NCBI GenBank assembly: GCA_938024025.1
Contig: CALJBY010000155.1
Location: forward strand, 1 to 19,457
Origin: an uncultured bacterium
GTDB taxonomy: Bacteria > Desulfobacterota > WTBG01
Length of the DNA: 19,457 bases
Direction of reading: 5' to 3'
Made by a program: the position numbers and the translations under genes. The notes under the pieces are model-generated. The model saw nothing but the letters and a program-made list of their open reading frames with translations, did no database searches and was not told where the DNA came from. This document shows, piece after piece, positions 15,230-19,457 of the stretch; position 1 is the stretch's first letter, and each line of letters opens with the position of its first letter.

Positions 15230-15233
15230 CTCA

Positions 15234-16904
15234 TCACCTCAACGTTCCCTCATAGTGTGCTGTCCATTGTTTCCCCTTCACAATATCCGTCGTGTAGTCA
15301 GGCAAAAGCATAGGACCGACAAGCGGGTCTTCAATACCGGCACTTTTGAGCTCATCCTCGAATGCCGTCAGATGGCTTGTGTTCAGTTTTTTCACCTCTA
15401 TTCCACTCTTTACATAGTGGGCAGCAACTGTACCTGCTCTCCTGCCGAATGTCAAGATATCTAACAGTGAATTCCCCATCAATCGGTTATCACCGTGAAT
15501 GCCGCCCGAGACCTCACCAGCACTGTACAGTCCCTTAAGAGAAGTTTCTGTCTGCGCATTCATAAAAATCCCTCCACTCTGATAGTGGAGCGTAGGATAG
15601 ACGAGCATCGGCTCTTTACTGATATCAATTTCATATCGTTTAAACTGAATAAATTTTGCAGGAAGTTCCTGCTCAACCGTACCCTCCCCATGGAGCACGT
15701 CGATCATGGGAGAATCGAGCCATACCCCTAATCTCCCGGTAGGGGTAATCACACCGTTATCCCTTTCAGTACACTCTCGAATCAGCAGGGCAGATTCTAT
15801 GTCCCGGGGTTCAAGGGGAAAGCAGAACTGCTCACCATGTTTATTGAGTACATGGGCTCCCAAACCACGGGTCTTCTCCGTAATAAGTAAGCCCACATTC
15901 TGCTCCGGATAGGCAGCCCCGGTGGGATGGTACTGAGTGGAATGCATGAAGGTAGTTTTTACCCCTGCACGATAAGCCATCACCACTCCATCCATCGTTG
16001 CTCCGTAGTGATTGGTAGTAGCAAAACCCTGTACATGCAGTCTTCCAAATCCACCGGTTGCCACAATCACCGCTTTGGCTTTCACCAATACATACTCCTC
16101 CGTATCAAGGCTGTAAAGCAGTGCACCTCCACACTTCCCCTCCTCGTCAAGGAGGAGTTCAATTGCAGGAGAAAATTCCAAGACAGTAATATCATCAGAG
16201 CAATTACGGGTTTCATCACGGATGATGCGCATAATTTCTGCTCCCGTCATATCCCCCGCCGAGTGCATTCTCTTACGAGAGCTTCCCCCAAAATGGCGCA
16301 CCGCTAATCGTCCTTCTTTATCCTTGTCAAACATCATGCCCAAACTTTCAAGCCAGGCAATAACCAAAGGAGCATCATGAACCAGGGCCTCCACCAGGTC
16401 AGACTGATTGGTAAAGTGCCCACCGCCAATGGTATCGAGATAGTGATAAAAAGGAGAGTCTCCTTCCTGTGTAGCACCCTGAATGCCACCCTCCGCCATC
16501 ACGGTATTAGCATCACCATGTCTGAGTTTTGTGGCAATAATAACCTTCATGCCCTGCTCCTGGGCCGTTAAGGCAGCAGCTGTTCCTGCACCCCCTCCAC
16601 CAATGACTAAAACATCTGTTTCAAAGTCAACCTTTTCCAAATCAATCCTGGGGACATCAATCCTGGTTTTAGACTCCAGAAGATCAACCACCTCCGCAGG
16701 GAAGACATCACCTTTATTGGGCCCCACTTTCACGGCCCGTCTCCCTTCGTCCATATAGTCAGGATGAAACTTCTTGAGCACCTGCTCCCTTTCTTCCAAA
16801 GAAAGATCCGGATAGTGCTCATTCTTTCTCGATTTCTCAATTCTTTGTGGTCTGGTTGCCTCTACCTTTTTAATCAGTTCCTTCATCTCTGGAGTATAGG
16901 ACAT
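15234..16904 (-). CDS. Fumarate reductase / succinate dehydrogenase flavoprotein subunit, TfrA-like
   Basis: This is a 556-residue protein. It should catalyse succinate/fumarate interconversion using FAD. The dinucleotide fold VLVIGGGGAGTAAALTA is at 98-114. Expected active-site residues are present: His326 (TQYHPTG), Arg346 (TEKTRG), Arg367 (EPRDIES), His440 (TLHYQSGG) and Arg474 (HGDNRLMGNSLLD). Where classical SdhA/FrdA have the His that binds FAD covalently (SHTVAAEGG), this protein has Asn133 (ANTVMAEGG), so FAD is predicted to be non-covalent. Residues 1-95 are an extension ahead of the fold, and only about 80 residues follow the last active-site Arg, fewer than in the Escherichia coli enzyme. 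AAGGAGGAA precedes ATG 16904. The partner is the iron-sulfur protein encoded upstream. Confidence 0.92.
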   Translation of the reverse strand: MSYTPEMKELIKKVEATRPQRIEKSRKNEHYPDLSLEEREQVLKKFHPDYMDEGRRAVKVGPNKGDVFPAEVVDLLESKTRIDVPRIDLEKVDFETDVLVIGGGGAGTAAALTAQEQGMKVIIATKLRHGDANTVMAEGGIQGATQEGDSPFYHYLDTIGGGHFTNQSDLVEALVHDAPLVIAWLESLGMMFDKDKEGRLAVRHFGGSSRKRMHSAGDMTGAEIMRIIRDETRNCSDDITVLEFSPAIELLLDEEGKCGGALLYSLDTEEYVLVKAKAVIVATGGFGRLHVQGFATTNHYGATMDGVVMAYRAGVKTTFMHSTQYHPTGAAYPEQNVGLLITEKTRGLGAHVLNKHGEQFCFPLEPRDIESALLIRECTERDNGVITPTGRLGVWLDSPMIDVLHGEGTVEQELPAKFIQFKRYEIDISKEPMLVYPTLHYQSGGIFMNAQTETSLKGLYSAGEVSGGIHGDNRLMGNSLLDILTFGRRAGTVAAHYVKSGIEVKKLNTSHLTAFEDELKSAGIEDPLVGPMLLPDYTTDIVKGKQWTAHYEGTLR

Positions 16905-16991
16905 CTAAACTTCCTCCTTAAAAATTACTTGCGAATCACCCTTGCATTAAAAATAATGCTTGGATTATTATATATCGAACTCGCTAAAGCG

Positions 16992-17045
16992 CTACTGGAT
17001 ACATAAAATTAGATCCAGCACCTAGTATCCAGAATCGAGCATCAT
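16992..17045. repeat. GGATACT/GGATGCT-type word repeat in the sdhA-sdhB spacer
   Basis: On the minus strand the spacer reads GATGCTCGATTCTGGATACT, then AGGTGCTGGATC and TATCCAGTAGC. It is a run of imperfect GATnCTGGAT words. It lies within the operon between the iron-sulfur and flavoprotein genes and does not disrupt either. Confidence 0.5.
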
Positions 17046-17051
17046 AGGCAC

Positions 17052-17852
17052 TCAAAGATACTCCTTCTCTTCAGGCATCCACTCACCGGGTGTGGACGTG
17101 TCAGGTTCTCTTTCCCGCTCTATATAGAGTTTTTCAAGTTCATTTTGATCCATCCGGGTTAACTTCTTTAATATCTCACCATACTTGCCCGATTCAATTT
17201 CTTTAACCCGCTTTTCCAAGTGCTTTGATTTGGGGGCAATGATTTTACCATACATTCTGCGGGCAAGTTGAGCAAAGTGATACTGGGGAAGCTCTCCCAC
17301 GCATCTGCTCGCGCAGAGCCCGCACTGAACACAATCAAAGGAAATCTGAGCCGCCTTAGCAATATTTCCCTGCTTTACAGCAGATACATAATCCAGCACT
17401 TTTACATCCATGGGGCATGCCTTTGTACAGGCGTTACAGGCAACACAGCGGAACACTTCCGGATAGAGCTTAAAAATTTCTTCGGGTTTGCCTTCTAAAT
17501 CTTCCAAGCGATAGGACGCTCTGTTTGCCGGGAAAAATGGCATTTGAGTAAGGTACATATCGGGCTCTACCACCGTTTGACAGGCTAATCCTACCTGAAG
17601 CTTGTAATCGTCCGGTTTGCGATAAACAGTACTGCACGCTCCGCAGATACCGCCTCTGCATCCACAACCCCGCATAAATTGAAAACCAGCATATTCCATG
17701 GCCTTCATAATAGTAAGCGTCTCGGGCACCTCAAATTTTTTGCCCATAATATAAATGGGGATGGTTCGTGCACCCTCTGGCAGTATTGCACGATCCCCCA
17801 TGGCCATTGTCTTCTTTGATTTCTTTTCAGACGCATCATTAGACATACCCAT
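17052..17852 (-). CDS. Fumarate reductase / succinate dehydrogenase iron-sulfur subunit, TfrB N-terminal-like
   Basis: This is a 266-residue protein that should pass electrons between the FAD subunit and an acceptor. A plant-type [2Fe-2S] site is seen as Cys65-x4-Cys70-x2-Cys73 with Cys91 (CRGGICGACSTV, LACQT). Two ferredoxin-like motifs follow: Cys136/139/142/146 (CVACNACTKACP) and Cys174/177/180/184 (CVQCGLCASRC). Classical SdhB has only three cysteines at the last site, giving [3Fe-4S] next to quinone. The fourth cysteine here predicts a second [4Fe-4S], as described for type-E SdhB and thiol:fumarate reductase. The start is ATG 17852, five bases after AGAGGAGG; a longer TTG frame would contain that site. 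The Lys/Glu-rich tail (206-266) is not part of the cluster domain. Confidence 0.92.
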   Translation of the reverse strand: MGMSNDASEKKSKKTMAMGDRAILPEGARTIPIYIMGKKFEVPETLTIMKAMEYAGFQFMRGCGCRGGICGACSTVYRKPDDYKLQVGLACQTVVEPDMYLTQMPFFPANRASYRLEDLEGKPEEIFKLYPEVFRCVACNACTKACPMDVKVLDYVSAVKQGNIAKAAQISFDCVQCGLCASRCVGELPQYHFAQLARRMYGKIIAPKSKHLEKRVKEIESGKYGEILKKLTRMDQNELEKLYIEREREPDTSTPGEWMPEEKEYL

Positions 17853-17879
17853 CACATCCTCCTCTATAACTAAAAACAA

Positions 17880-18023
17880 AAAATCCGAATATCGAAATAA
17901 AAAAAATGAACATCGATCATTGAACGCTCAACATAGAATGTTGCATGTAACTGAAAGCAGGTTTTTTATTGGACGTTCGATGTTGAACGTTCATTGATTG
18001 ACTTCTGACTTCAATGTTACTTC
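17880..18023. repeat. hdrB-sdhB spacer with inverted repeat and GAACRTTC words
   Basis: CATTGAACGCTCAACAT (17918-17934) is inverted at 17980-17996 with 15 of 17 positions matching and a 45-base loop. Further copies of the word lie at about 17907-17915 and 17971-17979. The right end (about 17997-18008, TTGACTTCTGACTTC) is the inverse of the GAAGTCAGAAGTC words that precede repeat copies B and C. Confidence 0.65.
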
Positions 18024-18878
18024 TCACAGCAACCCCTTTTTCTTTAAGAATCCGACCGGTGATAGTACATGCTTTTTTATCCACTTTCTCACATCAGAAA
18101 GCCCAAAAGCGATCCCCAATAGTTCGGTGAAATAAAAAACCGGCATGGTGGCACCTTTATCACCTTTCTGCCTCGTGTCAACATTAGCCTGGCAGAGAGG
18201 ACAGGCAGTAACAATGCACTCTGCACCTGCTTTCCGTGCCCCCGTCATGAGGTCTTCAACAAGTTTATAAACGATATCAGTACGTGTCAAAGCCAGGCTT
18301 CCACCACAGCAGTCAATCTTACCTGACCAATCTAACGGGGTTGCTCCAATTGCCCCCATTATCTCATCCATCATGACAGGGTTTTCAGGCTCTCCAAACT
18401 CTGTTACCTTGGGAGGACGCACCAGCAAACACCCGTAGTAGGAAACGACCTTTAAATCCTTGAGCGGTTTTGTTACCTTCTCTTTTATCGCATCAAGACC
18501 CACATCATGGTAGAGAATCTCGAGGAGGTGTCTCGTTTTATATTTCCCTTCATAGGGCATATCCATAACACGTAGGATTTCCTGGCGGAGTTTTTCATTG
18601 TGATTGAATTCATAGTCAACCTTTTTATGTCTCAAATAACATGCAGGACAACTAACGGCGAGGTCCATCCCCTCTTTCTCCGCCAAGGCAAGATTCCTTC
18701 CAGGAAGGGCCAGAGAGAGCTTTAAATTAGTACAGTGTCCCGAGGAAGCACCGCAGCAATTCCAGTCGGGGAGCTCTTTTAGTTCCAGCCCTAATTCCTT
18801 ACATACCGCATGAACAGACATATCATATTCTTTAGCAGTTGAATCGAGCGAACACCCTGGATAGTAAGAAAATTTCAC
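18024..18878 (-). CDS. HdrB/SdhE-like CCG-domain protein
   Basis: This is a 284-residue protein with two complete CCG (cysteine-rich) domains. The first uses Cys9 (YYPGCS), Cys41-Cys42 (NCCGAS) and Cys77/Cys80 (CPAC). The second uses Cys150 (YYGCLL), Cys190-Cys191 (DCCGGS) and Cys226/Cys229 (CPLC). In methanogen HdrB each domain holds a non-cubane [4Fe-4S] cluster that reduces the CoM-S-S-CoB disulfide. In type-E succinate dehydrogenases the related SdhE subunit replaces the cytochrome anchor. Position between hdrC and the sdhB-like gene suggests one complex. The start is GTG 18878 after AGAGAGG. A C-terminal stretch (about 255-284) is basic and could lie near the membrane, but I see no transmembrane helix. 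Confidence 0.92.
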   Translation of the reverse strand: MKFSYYPGCSLDSTAKEYDMSVHAVCKELGLELKELPDWNCCGASSGHCTNLKLSLALPGRNLALAEKEGMDLAVSCPACYLRHKKVDYEFNHNEKLRQEILRVMDMPYEGKYKTRHLLEILYHDVGLDAIKEKVTKPLKDLKVVSYYGCLLVRPPKVTEFGEPENPVMMDEIMGAIGATPLDWSGKIDCCGGSLALTRTDIVYKLVEDLMTGARKAGAECIVTACPLCQANVDTRQKGDKGATMPVFYFTELLGIAFGLSDVRKWIKKHVLSPVGFLKKKGLL

Positions 18879-18904
18879 TGGCTAACCTCTCTCTATGTAA
18901 GAAG

Positions 18905-19046
18905 CTCATGGAGTACTGGAGTAATGAGCCCTCACATTTCGGATTTTAGATTTCTGGTTTCGGATTCTTTGTTATTAATTTTAGGCATTCTAGGCAATTT
19001 AGCTCAATTTAGGCATTTTCTTCTTACCTTCTGACTCCTGACTTCT
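18905..19046 (-). repeat. Word-like intergenic repeat, copy B (long)
   Basis: Read on the minus strand, this begins GAAGTCAGGAGTCAGAAGG (19046-19028), then GTAAGAAGAAAATGCCTAAA, and ends TCCATGAG at 18905. It matches copy A (1654-1771) with only a few substitutions in the first 70 bases. It contains two AATCCGAAA words where copy A has one, and fewer ACTCC words. It sits between the hdrC stop and the hdrB start, inside the operon, in the sense direction of hdrC. Confidence 0.85.
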
Positions 19047-19081
19047 ATCTTTTTACAAGAGGCAAACGTAGACTTGACCCC

Positions 19082-19457
19082 CTATTTTGTCTTGCTTCGT
19101 TCAAAAATCCCCTTAATCTCATCCATCCCCTTGATCCTATGGGGTAGAATTTTCAGTTTCCCTCTCATGAACATCTTCATACCTAACAACATGTCTTTAA
19201 GAAATTCCCTTGTTTTCATCTTCAACAACACCAGAAGAGAAATTTCATGCTGTCTTCCCAGAGACTTGATGAGTGACAAAAAAGTCTTGTGCATGGCAAC
19301 GATATTCTGTTCCTTGACCTTCACGCCTTCTTCTATGGCCATCTCCCGCAGGGTATCCATCACATTGACCAACTCAACTCCATTGGGACAACGGGTGTTG
19401 CAGGTCTCACAGGCAGCACACAACCAGATGGTAGAACAGGAAAGCAGCTTTTCTCTG
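19082..19457 (-). CDS. HdrC-like [4Fe-4S] protein, partial (5' end outside window)
   Basis: The frame is open to the right edge. It contains the second ferredoxin-type motif of HdrC, LCAACETCNTRCPNGVELV (Cys-x2-Cys-x2-Cys-x3-Cys-Pro), preceded by KLLSCSTIW. A TTG inside this motif should not be taken as a start; the gene clearly begins beyond the window, where a first cluster motif is expected. HdrC passes electrons to HdrB. It is the furthest-upstream visible gene of the operon. The C-terminal 60 residues are basic and Met-rich (LKMKTREFLKDMLLGMKMF), which is common in this family. Confidence 0.9.
   Translation of the reverse strand, partial: REKLLSCSTIWLCAACETCNTRCPNGVELVNVMDTLREMAIEEGVKVKEQNIVAMHKTFLSLIKSLGRQHEISLLVLLKMKTREFLKDMLLGMKMFMRGKLKILPHRIKGMDEIKGIFERSKTK

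Noticed and set aside
19421..19423. TTG start for the HdrC-like gene
   Set aside because: The frame stays open to the window edge, and this TTG directly adjoins the cysteine motif, so the gene is simply cut by the window.

Overview
The window reads as a chromosomal segment of a Gram-negative anaerobe. The signs are several exported envelope proteins, a cell-wall amidase with AMIN and LysM domains, heterodisulfide-reductase subunits (HdrB/HdrC type), quinolinate synthase NadA and a cofactor-type LarE. I cannot fix the phylum from sequence alone. Desulfobacterota, Nitrospirota and anammox-type Planctomycetota are the groups I would test first. No rRNA, tRNA, transposase, phage gene or CRISPR array was recognised.

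Layout. 1-586 (-) is the 5' part of an enoyl-CoA hydratase. 941-3715 (+) holds an exported isoaspartyl methyltransferase, then an exported YidD-like protein and two paralogous TPR proteins, a probable envelope module. 3716-4361 is a long spacer of palindromic dispersed repeats. 4362-6086 (+) is nadA-larE. 6185-8718 (-) is a response regulator, glgC and an unknown exported protein, tightly packed. 9161-11041 (-) is an N-acetylmuramoyl-L-alanine amidase followed by a DUF151 bifunctional nuclease. 11281-12769 (+) has a good sigma70-like promoter, a structured leader, a stand-alone Mut7-C-type ubiquitin-fold protein and an iron-sulfur flavoprotein. 12770-13137 is a patchwork of word-like repeats. 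13138-19457 (-) is a six-gene run in the transcribed order hdrC (5' part off-window), hdrB, sdhB-like, sdhA-like, sucC, sucD.

The strongest biology is that last operon. It places succinyl-CoA ligase, a fumarate reductase/succinate dehydrogenase catalytic pair and HdrBC-type subunits in one transcription unit, with no cytochrome b anchor visible. The iron-sulfur subunit has a fourth cysteine in its last cluster motif. The flavoprotein has Asn where classical enzymes attach FAD covalently through His, plus a 95-residue N-terminal extension and a short C-terminus. This resembles thiol:fumarate reductase or type-E (SdhE/CCG-containing) succinate:acceptor oxidoreductases rather than classical SdhABCD.

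The most unusual non-coding signal is a repeat of about 120 bp present in two long copies and one short copy. All three lie just downstream of a gene and in the sense direction of that gene. Its internal repeated words differ between copies by slippage-like indels. Other spacers carry different word-like or palindromic repeats, including spacers inside the sdh/hdr operon.
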